Shown piece by piece: positions 39,367 to 51,500 of a stretch of DNA of 64,000 bases. A program made the translations under genes and the position numbers. The stretch is from Stercorarius parasiticus (lineage: Eukaryota > Chordata > Aves > Charadriiformes > Stercorariidae). The notes beneath the pieces were generated by a model. The model was not told where the DNA came from. It searched no databases and saw nothing but the letters and a program-made list of their open reading frames with translations. The stretch lies in the NCBI GenBank assembly GCA_013396915.1, contig VWZL01000356.1, positions 186,001 through 250,000 on the forward strand, in the 5' to 3' direction. Every line of letters begins with the position of its first letter. The stretch's first letter is position 1.

Positions 39367-40460
39367 TGATTGTGTGAATAACATCTACATTCTTGCTTTT
39401 TTTCACCACTGTTTGCATCATGCAGGAACAGAACACAAGGTTCACCTACTTCCAGGTTCTCCGGTCAAAAGCCCACGTGCAGGGTCAAGGATGCTCTAAA
39501 TGACTCCCGGTTTTGATGCATCAGATCCCAGATAACTGTAGCGATGCTCATCTTCTCCTCAGCCTCCTACCCCTCTCTTGCCGGGAGGCACCCAGGAGCT
39601 GTGTGGTACCCAGAGCCTGTCTTAAGCTTTCCTTCACCTCATTCCCATCACCATGGGAAAATGGTAACTCTTTACAAGAGACCGCTAGCAATCTGCATCT
39701 AAAGTAAATAAAAAACCCCTCACTGACTCTGTGAAAATGCTGAGCACCAGCAGGTCTGTTTGTAATCGTAGTTACACTGGAGTTGTTCCATTAGCCTCTG
39801 GGAAGCTAATCCTGATTTACAACTATGAAAATCAGACAGAAATAATAGAGCCAAGCTCATATTTTAAGAGTTGCTGCTACAAGAGTCTGAAAACCACTAC
39901 CAGACTGCTCCTATTAAATCAAAGTAAGCTGTCAGTGACTTACACCATCTCAGTTAAATACAGATACGCCAAGAGTATTGAAATGGGAACGGGCATTTGA
40001 AATAATATTTCCCATGAAGAATTCATGGGATTTTCTATTTCAACACTGGGGAACTCATCCTCATTCAAAGCGACGATTAAAAAAAAGGCCAAGAACACTT
40101 AGCTCGGCCTGAGAAGTGCAGCACTGCAAAGGGCTGCTCTCCAATGCCCACTCCTGTTATATTGGAACATTCAGTCTCCACCACCGAGCACTCTGGCACC
40201 GGCACCAATTGCTGATCATTTTTAAGGAAACATGAAATGCTAGATTTTATTATTCATCACAAGAAAAAAAAAAAACCAACATACAGGGAGGAAGCAGGGA
40301 GAACATTATTATGGAAATACCATTTTAGACAGAGTTTGTAACACATTCGTCATATTGCAGACACAAAGTTATAAATATTAATGTAACATTCATTGGGAAA
40401 GACCAGGACAACTCTAGGCACAGAGTCACTGAAAATTTTCAGTGTTATGCAAGACATCTC

Positions 40461-40748
40461 CTAGCACAAGGAGAAATTATTTGACTTTGCTTCTTTTATG
40501 AAGAGATGCGCGAGGAGGTGTTCCCCGAGGACAGAAACGGGCACTGCCGGCGGAGGCAACAGCTCCCGAAACAGCGGGAAAGGAGCTGTGGTCAAAAGGT
40601 TTTTCAGAAGAAGTAAGTTTTCAATGAAAGATTCAGTTTCATTCAAATGAGAATCTTTAAGAAAGGTGCTGGATTTCTTAGCGAGGCTCCGATTTTTTCC
40701 TTGGAATTCATTCATAAAAATTTCCACCTGAAAATTATCTTTCCACAT
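40461..40748 (-). other. Open frame of 95 codons over a small CpG cluster
   Basis: The minus-strand frame runs from ATG at 40748 to a stop near 40461. After a possible acceptor (ataattttcag, about 40727-40737) it gives a Leu-rich peptide with LLLLKNLLTTAPFPLFRELL and a Pro-rich turn. The second half has eight CpGs in about 70 bp (40509-40577). No family is recognised, and it may be chance. Confidence 0.15.
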
Positions 40749-41599
40749 GAGGTCTCAGTGCAAAACTGGACTGTATGAGTCTGAATTAGCATATGAAAGG
40801 AGTACCCAGAAAGGTGTGACCTTTCAGCTGAAACCGGTTAGTTTTGCACTTTTCTGGAGGTTTTTTTTCCAATTTATTCTGCACACTATGTATTTTTTCT
40901 GTCTGTGCCCTTCACTACTTCTGTGGCTCTGGGGAACTCACAACCAACCTTTGGTTCTCTGTTGTAATGCTACGAGGATGAAGTGCTAGTGGAAAAGAAA
41001 AGTCAGTCAGAGCACTTTCATCCTTCAATAAACTTATTTTCAAAAGAATGTGCAATTTACCAGATCTGTAGATATGAGATCAACACAATGTTACATACGT
41101 GCTTACCTGAAGCACTGCATGCCATTCAACACAGCAGTTTCTTCACAGACGGAGAGTGAAGGCATTTGCTCCTCAACGCTTTCACTTAAACAAAGCACTG
41201 TATCTTGTCAAAAGTCTTCAGATCTTCACAAATATCTTCAGATTCCCATATTAGGGCACAGAGATAGTCTCCCATTATAAAAGTGAAAGTCAGGCTGCAC
41301 CAAAGCAGCGCAGGGAGTGAGCACTGAGTTCAGAAGATCCTCAGGAGAACACTCAGCACGAATGTGTTAATTGTAGGAAATATTGATCCAGGTTGCTCAG
41401 CCAACCTCAGTTGCTGAATGGAGGGAGCCAGTCTCCCACCAGCAGGCCAGGACACAGGTGACATTAGTTAAGAGCATCTCATTCATGGCACAGGTGGCCC
41501 ATTTTCTGAGCATGGAGCATTTCCTAGAGCAGCTTGTTGTTGCTTAAGACTTTCATGACAATCTCTCCCTAAATAACACTGCAGGTTTTCACAAGTAGG

Positions 41600-41826
41600 A
41601 AGGGAGAGAAAGGGTAGATTTAGACTAGATAAGAGGAAGATGTTTTTTATGCCAAGGATGGTGAAACCCTGGCCCAGGTTGCCCAGAGAGGTGGTCGATG
41701 CCCCATCCCTGGAAACATTCCAAGTCAGGTTCGATGGGGCTCGGAGCAACCTGATCTAGTTGAAGTTGAGGGTGGACTAGGTGACCTTTAAAGGTCCCTT
41801 TCAAACCAAACTATTGTATGATTCTA
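41600..41826 (+). mobile_element. CR1 LINE 3' end fragment
   Basis: About 225 bp run from the 'tagatttagactagataag' region, through 'ccaggttgcccagagagg' and 'ccccatccctgg', to the tail 'attgtatgattctaa'. The 5' border is not sharp. Confidence 0.92.
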
Positions 41827-43269
41827 AAACATCTTTAGAAAGTCACAGGGCGAGATGAGTCTTCTACTTTGCACCCTACTGGGTGACTTCTGTCAGCAAG
41901 GATTAGTCACACATTTTCACCCTTCCACTATGAGTGACTTGCAGTCTTTTGTTTTAGCATGTACTACTACATGGTGATCTGTCTGAAGGATGTTTTAAGC
42001 TTGTATAATACGAGCTATGTCTCGGGTTAGGCAGATGGTGCTAATATCACTTTGTACCTCACATCATGCTGGTTCCAGTATTTCTGAACACCTCCACAAG
42101 CCTCCTAGCACAGCTCCATTCAATGCAGGACTGCTCATGATTGCGGTCCCTATTTTCAGATTGGCTCATCACCAGCGGCAGCTGTAGATACGTGGTCAGG
42201 GCTGCAGAACACAGCCAGTATTTACCCATCCGCTTTTCTCCTGCAGAGGCCCCAGCGCCAGGATGCAAGTCTGAAGCAGTACACACTTTTTTTTTTGGAT
42301 GTGGGCAGATGACAAGAAAAGCCAAGGCAGAATCAGAGTGGCAGTGGGATGGTTGCAATTCCCAGCACTTTGGGGTAGGTAAACTAATTTTTCCTCCTTT
42401 CCCTGTGCTATTATACCCTGCTACATAGATATTTTGATTAAAAAAAGAAATCTTCTGGACAATTTTAATTTTTAAAAAAAAATATATTTACGATCACTTT
42501 AGCACAGATGAAAATATGGCAGGGAAAACTTTAATTAGGTAATCCATATATAAAAATTTAAAGTTTAATTAGCATTATCTATTTAATTATGGATTATAAT
42601 ACCTACTACTCCTATTTAGAAACGTCAAAATAAATAAAACAACAAACCTACAGCAGCATGTATCAGAGGCTCTGCTGCATACGGTCTGCCCAAAAAGTTG
42701 TTGCAGTATGCTAGGAAGATTTGTGCTGAGGAAGTAATAGATAACATCTGTAGCAGATAGAAATTCACTCTTTAAACTCCATTTGTTTTATAGTTTTTCT
42801 TTGTTTTATGTAATCATTGGTTACACCATCATTTTTCTTCGCTAATGTCCGATCTTCCATTTGCTTTTAAGATACAAGAAGTGCTAGTTACTGTAGTTGC
42901 AGTTGAATTTTTATTTATATAACTAGAACTGATTTTAATGCTGTATTCCCAGAACAATTTCTCTGCTCCAGATGGTCCTCATTCACCTGCAACATCCTCC
43001 TGTGCATCCTTCCATTGCAAAGGAAGCTCCTTGCCAACCAGGATCACCCATGCAACAACACTTCTCACACACCCATAAAATTTTACTGTTCCTTGGCACT
43101 GCTGTTCCCTCCCAGCAGTATCACAGTCCATCAGCTTTGCAGTAAAAGAAGAAAGCAAACAGAAAAGACGACCGTCAGAACTATTTAAGCATATTCATCA
43201 GATTATTCAGTGCTGCACAGAGTTCATAAATATATAACTTCCACTCTGTGATACTTAAGATGAAAATGA

Positions 43270-43335
43270 GGCCAGTGGTTGTGGTTTGTGGGTTTTTGTT
43301 GTGGTGGGTTTTGGTTTTTTTGGGTTTTTTTTTTT
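43270..43335. repeat. G/T-rich low-complexity tract
   Basis: About 60 bases are almost only G and T on the plus strand, ending in a poly-T run. It is low complexity. Confidence 0.85.
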
Positions 43336-43565
43336 CTAAATGTAGTATTTGTATTCTAGCTACCAAAGCAGATTGTAAAGCTTAGAAAACTTGGTCTTCA
43401 AAGGTTAATTTACAAAGATACAGACCTGTTTGTTTTGGATAAAAAGTTCCCTTTGGCAAATTTGCTTCCCAGAACAAGATGGACTTCAATAAACTAAAGC
43501 AAGTCCAGTGGAAAGTCCCAAGCTGACTACAGGGTGGCAGCACATGGCATGCAAGATGTCAAGGA

Positions 43566-43896
43566 AAGTGTTCAGTCTTGAGAAGCCAAGTAGGAAAATC
43601 CTATTGTTGCCCTCAACTAATTCATGTAGGAGCACAAGAGAAAACAGAGACATTATTCTTGAAGATGCACAGAGAAAGGACAAGAGGTAACAGACAGAAG
43701 CTCCACCTGGGAAATTCCAATTGTATATTAGAAAAAAAAAAAAAATTGCCATCATAGTAGTCAAACATTAGAATAGGGTCCAGAGAGGTGAAATATCTCC
43801 ATCCTTGAACAAGGTCCTAAGCCACTCCTGCCTTGAGCAGGGGAGTTGCACTAAATAACCTCTCCAGAAGTCCCTTCCAACCTATTTTCTGCGATG
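43566..43896 (+). mobile_element. CR1 LINE 3' fragment, older subfamily
   Basis: The match is diverged but continuous: 'aaaggacaagaggtaacag', 'tgggaaattccaattgtat', an A-rich expansion at 43730-43745, 'gtggtcaaacatt'-like sequence, 'atctccatccttg', 'gcaggggagttgcac', and the end 'tcccttccaacctattttc'. The pattern resembles the CR1-Y/F type more than the copy at 17.5 kb. Confidence 0.85.
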
Positions 43897-45394
43897 AAAT
43901 ACAAAACCTTGCTGTGAAGACCCACTGTAAGGTATTTTTAATTATAATAACCAAAATATATGCACAATAATGTGTATTTTACATATACCAAGAAAAAAAA
44001 CCCACACTGCATTTCAAAATTCATTTACTGCAATAAGAGGCAAATAGTCAGTAGTAAGGTTAAGTCACTAATATTAAGAAAAGCCACAATTTGCATGTAA
44101 GTTGAAGCCAGAAGAAAGCTACAGAAGCTCAGTATTCAGAGATACAAATTCAAAGGATTTCATACTCCCAATTCATCTCAACTTCATTACATGAAAATGG
44201 AGGCTGGATTGCAGGTCTGGACCTAGATTATTATCTACCACCCATAAGCTTCAGGTTCATCTATTTACATTTACTGTTTTGAGATTTTAAAATGCAAGGT
44301 CAAGGTAAATATTTTAGTTCTCACAACCGCAGCCTAGTTTCACTAAAATTACTTTAATTACTAGACCAGAATGTTATTTTAAATTGTTCTTCATTTCAGG
44401 AGATGTGAACACTGAACTAGCTGTAACAAACTTCTAACGTTTTCAAAGTCAAAGGTTCATTTTTACTTTAAAAAAAAAAAAACTCCACAATAAAACTCTT
44501 AACAGAGGCTTTAAAAGGTCTTTATAAAATAATCTCCATCACACTTACAATAGTAAGAAAATTATTCTGGTTGCTAGTTTCTAGTAGATATGAACTGGTT
44601 TGTGTAATCTGTATTAAAGATGGTTATAACTACAGTTCACATTTTATTTTTAAAAGGTGGACCCATAAACATGTCAAGAAAAGCAGATTATTGCTGTTTC
44701 TCAACAAGTCCTTTTTAATAAGGACATGCAGCTTTGATAGGCAAAGCATGTTTGACCACCAGCTGAGACAGGAGAGCTGAAGGAGAGAAGTAATGATTTG
44801 CATGCCAAAACCACCTTCTTCAGCGATCACTTTATACTTGGCAACTGTACAATTAAACTGATTTAAGATCAAAATTGTGTCATTCCATCCATCTCTTGAA
44901 TGACAGTGCTGATCATCTCAAAATTTAAGTTTGCTTGAAGTGACACAAGAAGGTAGAATCTGAGCAAGTTCTGGACTGGCAGAAAAAAGTCTGATGCTAA
45001 TCCTGCCATCTGTAACTATGAAAATACTAGATGTTCTTCAAAGAGTTTTTCACTAGGTCTGTCGGAGCAACAGGTACGGCTGTGCAGAGAAAACAGAACA
45101 TGTACATATGGGAAGTATGAAACATATCAAGTTTTCTATTCCTGCGGTAGTACTAATAAAATTAAATATGCCAACATTCAATTTCAATAGGACTCAAAAG
45201 GATCTAAAAATCCATACACATTTTTCATCAATTTTTTAATACAATAAGCTCCTGAAATATACTTTTTGTGGACACAAATTGGCAGTTACAATTACAAACA
45301 GAAAGAGCTCACAACAACTGCACATAGGATGTCATTCACTATACATTTTAATTAGCTACCAGATTCTTTAACTTACGGTAATAAATTATCCTAC

Positions 45395-45400
45395 TTTATT
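45395..45400 (-). promoter_or_regulatory. Possible distal polyadenylation hexamer AATAAA
   Basis: There is an exact AATAAA on the minus strand about 3.0 kb after the stop. The downstream sequence is not strikingly GU-rich. It matters only if SEC23IP has a long 3' UTR in this species. Confidence 0.2.
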
Positions 45401-46675
45401 TAGAGATAAAGATGCCATAGTTTATACAACCAAGTTTTGATATGCTGGTGCATTCTCCTCCCTTACTGGGGCCCTCTAAAAAGAGCTGTAAAAATAAGAA
45501 TAATATATAGAGAGTGCATAGTGACTTAAATCTTCTAACCAACACAGTGATAGATACTCCTGTGAATGTAATAAAAAAAATAAAGACGCTAGTGGTGGCT
45601 ACACTTAACTACAGAAGGACAAAATTCTCATTTGCAAGAGTAAATTAAAGACATCTTGGAATTTTCCGTTTCCTTTCAACCGAGTTACCAAAAAAGATAC
45701 AGGAAATGAAAATTTCAATTTATGTGTTAAAGTTGTCCCAAGCACTTCTTTACATTGTTCACATGAAACCCTGTACTACCATTTCACAACAAATAGCTTC
45801 AAGATGATGTAGAAGAGCTAATTCAAATCACTCATACAAAATAAAAGTAGAACTCAGAAGTTTTTAATATCATTGGTACTATTTTATCAGTGAGTAGAGG
45901 GAAACAGATATTGGCAGCTACTCACCAATTTTAAGTGCGACCAATTCTTCTCATATGTAATTTTAACTAAGACAGTTAAGTTACCCAGAGATGTCAAAAC
46001 AATAAATACTCCCAAGACAGAATACTATACAAACATGCTATGCAGCAGATGCTGTGCATCAACGCTCCCCTTCTTTGCTTTCAAAATCCATCCTCCATTT
46101 GATGAAGCACAGTGGCAACCCTAGTCCCTATTCTGCTTTTAGGAACACTGTTTGGCAAACTCCCTCCATCTCTCCAAAAGAAAACAATCAGCTATTTCGG
46201 ACCAGAAATAAAACTGAGCATCCAGCTCCCCCCTTAGCTTGCCTCTGCTAAATTTTTTTATCTGCTCCAAAATGACCACAGTCCCCAAGAAGTGAAAGGG
46301 ATCTGCACTGGCCAACAGCACCATAAAGATCAAAATTCCTGAGCAGAGGCAAGCAGGTAAGTAGATCCTGTCTCTTTTCCTCTGCTGACAGCAGACACCA
46401 TGAAATTAAACTGGACAGCAAGAGGTAGCTCTGCACATCAAAGCAGGGAAGTGGTGAGGTCTCAGCATCCAAATCAATTAACATGAAAAATATGAAGAGG
46501 GAGCCCAGAGCTACCTGTGACATTTACTTTTTCCCTTGAGCAGCCCACAAATAGAGAGAGGCCGTTTCTTCAGATAATCTACTTCTAGGTAGGCAAATGC
46601 ATGTTGCTCTCATAGGCGCTGCTGGATAACCCATTACCTTCACACTGCCACCTTTCACATTTGAGGGTCTTAAAA

Positions 46676-46712
46676 GAAAACAAGAAAAAAAAAAAAAGAA
46701 AAGAAAAAACCC
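46676..46712. repeat. A-rich tract
   Basis: Poly-A is broken by a few G residues. It is simple sequence in the region downstream of SEC23IP. Confidence 0.85.
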
Positions 46713-48019
46713 ACAGCCAACCTTACCTGACCACTGTCTACCACTGGGAGAGAATTTTCCTAGAATTTTCCTCTTCCCTGCTGCAAGACTTACACAATAA
46801 TATTTCACACAGAGTATGCCGAGACATTTCTTCTCATGTAAAAAAAATCCTGGTCTCGTAGTGTGCAGCCTTCCCAAGATACCACTTGTCATTAAGTGCA
46901 TCCCACTGGGCCTTAACTGCCCTCCCGTTTAAGCCTCTGGGACCTGAATCCTAGCCTCAAGTGCTGTTCAGTCAAGGAAGTGCTCACGGAAGTTCTGAGC
47001 AATTCCTAATGGTATTACAACCACACAGACACCCTTGACTGTGCTTTGTTGCATGACATCCTGCGAAACCATCCTCCAACTATGTAGTTCTCAATGAAAA
47101 ATACAATTATCCCAGTGTCTGCTGAAGCTAAGCAACAAACCCACTTCTAGCTTTGTGGTGATAAATTAATACATCCCATCCCCCGCAATAAGACAGGAAG
47201 TTATTTCTGTAGCAATAAGCTTTGTATGATTTCACCCTAACCAGTCATAAATAAAAGCAGAGAAAGAATTCTGTAAACATGACTTGAGACTCTGAGTAAG
47301 CCGTTGTAATAACTGATACACCACTGTCAGTGCTGTGCAGCCAAACAGTGCCTTTTTTCCTATTATTTGGCCAAGCTTTAAAAAATGCATTTGATCAGCT
47401 ATGACGTTTCATTTTTAAAAAAAGATGCTATCAATCGACCACGAGAAGCATTCTGTTACAAAAGACTACTAAAACTGTATGGTAGCAGTTAAAGATATCT
47501 ACAATATTCCTCAGAAATGTCAAGTATTTCTCTTCACACTGGGTATTTATGTACCTTGACATTATCAGTTCTTCTGAAAAATGGAAAAATGCATCAGAAA
47601 TACATTTTGTTGTAGGATTCCAAAAAAGGCAAGGTGCATATTTCTTCCTCCTTGCCTCTCAGAATATAGCCTTTTCTATAACATCCAGTGAGGCAAACTG
47701 GTACAATACAGATCCTCAGCTAGGACACACACATCTTAAAATAAAAATACCTGCAAGTTGTTTTTCCTATCTAAGATACTCCATTATATTATGTATTTGA
47801 TTTCTTTTCAAAGTGAACGAACTTCCATGCTGTATCATTTCACTTGTTCTACTGAAATTATTAAGCTATACAACGATAACAAAATACTGGCAGATATAGA
47901 GGCCTCCTTTAGTAATTTATCAATATCAATGTTTAACACTTTCTTAGGAGAGAAGTGACTTTTTCCCTGGCACATGTGCACAATTGGTCAACCAATACCA
48001 CAGTTTGCACATTACAACA

Positions 48020-48434
48020 CTGGAACACTGTTGGTGTTCTTTAATGTACTGCACTGCAAAGGAAATTTCATCATATCCAATATCACCAAGTTTTCCTACA
48101 CTTGAACGTTCACTAAACAATTGAATTGAAAAAGAAACACAATAAAGAGAGATCATATTTTTTGGCATATTTCTACTGACAATTATTACACCATACCAAA
48201 ATCTCTAATATTAGGTATCTTTTGGGACCGAAGGGGGGAAGAACTTGGAAGAATTCCCCTGCATCTAAAGTCTAGAAATTGTTTTTCCCATCAAAACGAC
48301 ACTTTGCAGCTGCCTGCTTCATAATTTAAATTTCAGAGGAAAAAAGAAAAGTAAAGACATCTAAGTTGCAGCTGAATTTGATATGAGTACATAAGACATA
48401 TTAGAACAAACTTACAAATTCATGTACCTATACA
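48020..48434 (-). other. SEC23IP: Probable SEC23IP 3' UTR (shortest form)
   Basis: The region directly after the TGA is AT-rich and has no open frame. The lower bound is inferred from the polyadenylation signal at 48040-48045. Longer forms reaching the AATAAA matches at 45395-45400 or 44643-44648 are possible and cannot be excluded from sequence alone. Confidence 0.45.
48040..48045 (-). promoter_or_regulatory. Candidate polyadenylation signal ATTAAA
   Basis: On the minus strand ATTAAA lies about 390 nt after the stop codon. It is followed within 15-40 nt by a GU-rich stretch containing GTGTTCCAGTGTTGTAATG. That spacing is what a vertebrate cleavage site needs. ATTAAA is the commonest variant of AATAAA. 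Confidence 0.45.
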
Positions 48435-48516
48435 TCAATGTTGCGGCTGTTCAGGATTGATATTCATAGTCCTGTATATTTCTTTGAGAAACAGCAAGGC
48501 AGTGTCTTCAGATCCC
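48435..48516 (-). CDS. SEC23IP: SEC23IP terminal coding exon and stop
   Basis: After a ctttgtag acceptor the exon completes Trp748. It encodes [20 protein letters not shown], with the last DDHD Asp at 752, and ends PEQPQH followed by TGA at 48435-48437. The human protein has Glu rather than Gly just after the Trp. The exon continues into the 3' UTR at lower coordinates. Confidence 0.96.
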
Positions 48517-51500
48517 CTACAAAGAATTTTGGAAAAAAAGGAAAAAAAAAAAAAAAAAGGGTTATGCTGGTATGGTCCATCTTCTAATTCTTGTAAACCA
48601 TGCTTCATCCCATTCCAGGTCTCTAAAAAATTTGCACAACCTATTGCCTTATCTTTCAGAAATATGGCCTTACCTCCACCAAATTCCACTGAGCTACAAT
48701 TCTTCATCAGTTTTGCATTATCTCTGCTATCAGCCCTAGCCTATGCATTTACCTTTTTCTACTGCATTTTTCCCCCGACTCCATCCCCCCTAACTTACTA
48801 TGGCTGCAACTTGAAATTTCCTTCTTTATCCACTTCTTTGATGTTACTCATTTGGCTTTTGTCTGCGATGGGCTCCTGAACATATTCCACCAAGAACACA
48901 TTCAACTTGTCACGGCTTTCTTCCTTTACTTGCTCCACTGCATCTATTAGCCCAGTGTCAAAACTCAGCCTTGCAAGTTCTATCAGCAATATTCTAATCC
49001 TTCTCTCCTAACTGGCTGGCACTTCCTTGTAAATAGACTATATTAAATATCCATAGTCTTCCTCTCTTCCTAACTACTAAAAAGTCAGGAAGTTCTCAAA
49101 TAATTTAGAGATTAATGGAATTCACGTGCCATGTTTCCAAGTTGGTGTTTCTCCTCTCCTTTGCAAAAATCAAAGCTTTAGGCTATCTGAATTTAAATTT
49201 AACGTGGACAAGACTTAATTTTCTTACTTGTCTATAAATTGTTATTTAAACACACACAAACAATACCAATATAAAAGAGCAACAATCACTGTAAGAAATA
49301 ACAAAGTTCCAAAGCTGCAGGAGTTGTTACATAAGGGTAGCTTCCTGTGCTTTTTAAAAGAAATTACATAGGGTGACAGTTTTCAAGGAGATTTAGACGG
49401 TCAGAACTGTGACCCTCCAAACGTGAGGAACATCATTTACAGATCACCAGGATGGAGTTAAATGTGCAAGCTAAGAGATTACACGTATTTTCCACAATTG
49501 AGCACAGGGATAAGTAACCACTTTTCTTGATGGTCTCTACTATTAAATGAGCAAGTAAACAAGCAAGTAGAAGGATCAACATGGAAGCTCTGTTCTCTCT
49601 AGCATACAGATCATTTCATTTAAGGCTTTCCCCACCACCCCCCTCAAAAAACAAACAAACAAACAAACAAAAACAACAAAAAAAACCCCACCACATGCTC
49701 TATATTTGAGTCGTTAATCATCATGTTTATCTTCCTTATTTGAATGAGAAAAAAAAAAAGCTACAGGTAGCAAGCTTTTAAAAACTTCGCAATGATCGTC
49801 TGCCACCTTGTGGAAAAGAACTCCCTGTTCCTTCAACTCTACCTGTGAAACGGCACTGCCACCGTGGGGTCACCCAGTGCTCGGGGAGCCCTGCCAGAGC
49901 TCAGTGCTCCACAGTCCTGGCACACATCAGCACTGCAGCCTTGATAATCCCTTCTCCGGCAGCTGCTGATCTTTAACAATGTAAGGGATACCCACTTTAA
50001 TAAGATCCTTCAGGTAACACTTTCAATTCCTTATTTTAACCTCTGGCAAAACGCCTGCTTCTAGAAATTATTAGCTATCGAAAATCAAAACCTTCAAAAA
50101 TAATGTAGAGCACCGCTTGTCCAGCACTTGCTAAACTCAGAACAAGAGACTAGTATTTTGCCTACTGAATAATAAAAACGGTCACTCCCCCACAATAGCA
50201 TTTTGCACAGCTCGGCACCCAACATCCCAGCTGGTCTTACATATAAAGGTGTGCTGTCACGTTGCCAAATACAGTTTACACATCGTTTGCTCTACCATTC
50301 CACATCTTGTGTATTTTCACGTGTGCTAATTTTATGACAGTAATAAAACGCATATGATGACATATCAAAAAAAGAAAAAAAACATATAGAGCCACTCATA
50401 AGGGCAAATACAACAGGTCAATAGTTACTGCTATTCCTATAAATGGAATTATATTTGTCTCCACTTGAAACATGTAAGCACTTAAAAAAAAAAAGTAAAT
50501 CAAATCCAGATAAGGCAATGGTGTACCACAGCTCTGACAACATGAAGACATCAAACTGTTTCTTGTTCTATAAATTGCTTTGCATATGAGCAACCACTGT
50601 ACACAAGTGGTAAATCATAACCATCCAAATTTACAGGAAGATCCACTGTGCCTTTTTTCTTCCTTTTATTTGTTCATCTTTGATCAGAGCATCAATATCC
50701 GGCAATTTCATTCCAACATGAAGAGGTAATAAAGTTTTACTACATATTGTAGTTGAAGATAATTCCTTCATGAATAGTTTTATTTGAAAAACTACAGTTG
50801 TCAAAATGCTCATAGAGCTCTTCTTGTTCTGAAAATTATTATAGCTAAAGGTGTGTGTTTTGATTGTCAAAGTTCAAGAGATGAGTATGCAATGTCTTTA
50901 CTGCAAAGAGGAAGATAGATTTGTTTACTTTGTGCTAACACAGAATGTTATTTTGAAATTAAATTAGCTAATAGTGACATCTAGGTGCAACATCTTGAGA
51001 CTGACATACCTGGACAGTCATATATACCGTTTACCTTAATACTTGAATTGTCTCATTCCTATAACACTTGAGCATCCAGAGTATAACAAATTTATCTTTA
51101 CAGTACACCCATGTGGGAAGGCAACATCTTTTCAAACAAGAAGCCATTTCAGAATAAAGTGATGAGGATCTCGTATCCAACTCGACAGTCACCTTTTCCA
51201 AACATTTCAAAGATTACAAAGACCCAGAAAACTCAGGTCTCCTAAGTCACAGGCATACACATCGAACACAGGAACAACTCCTGCTCTGGTAGCTTTATAA
51301 TTGGTTGGTCCTTTTACAACGTTTAACTTCTCAAATCAGCAGTAGCCTGAAAAATAAATCTGTGTATATAAACCCCGTTATTTTTGTCGAAACATACCCG
51401 AAGTGAAACACTAGGGCATCATTTTTGACAGAGACCACCTGAGTTTTCATTATAAAAACACTCAAGACAGGAAACATGATTCTAGCAATTATCGTATTGG

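Larger units (their letters stand above)
39367..43565. other. Gene-free interval with CR1 piece
   Basis: Apart from the CR1 end at 41600-41826, the CpG-bearing frame at 40.5 kb, a 9-bp-stem inverted repeat at 40010-40030 (tcccatgaa / ttcatggga) and the G/T-rich tract at 43.3 kb, I see nothing in it. Confidence 0.65.
43897..48019. other. Downstream flank of SEC23IP, possibly extended 3' UTR
   Basis: AT-rich sequence with no supported gene. Two AATAAA hexamers on the minus strand (45395-45400 and 44643-44648) could serve a longer SEC23IP transcript. The older CR1 copy at 43.6-43.9 kb probably marks the outer limit of transcribed sequence. Confidence 0.5.
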
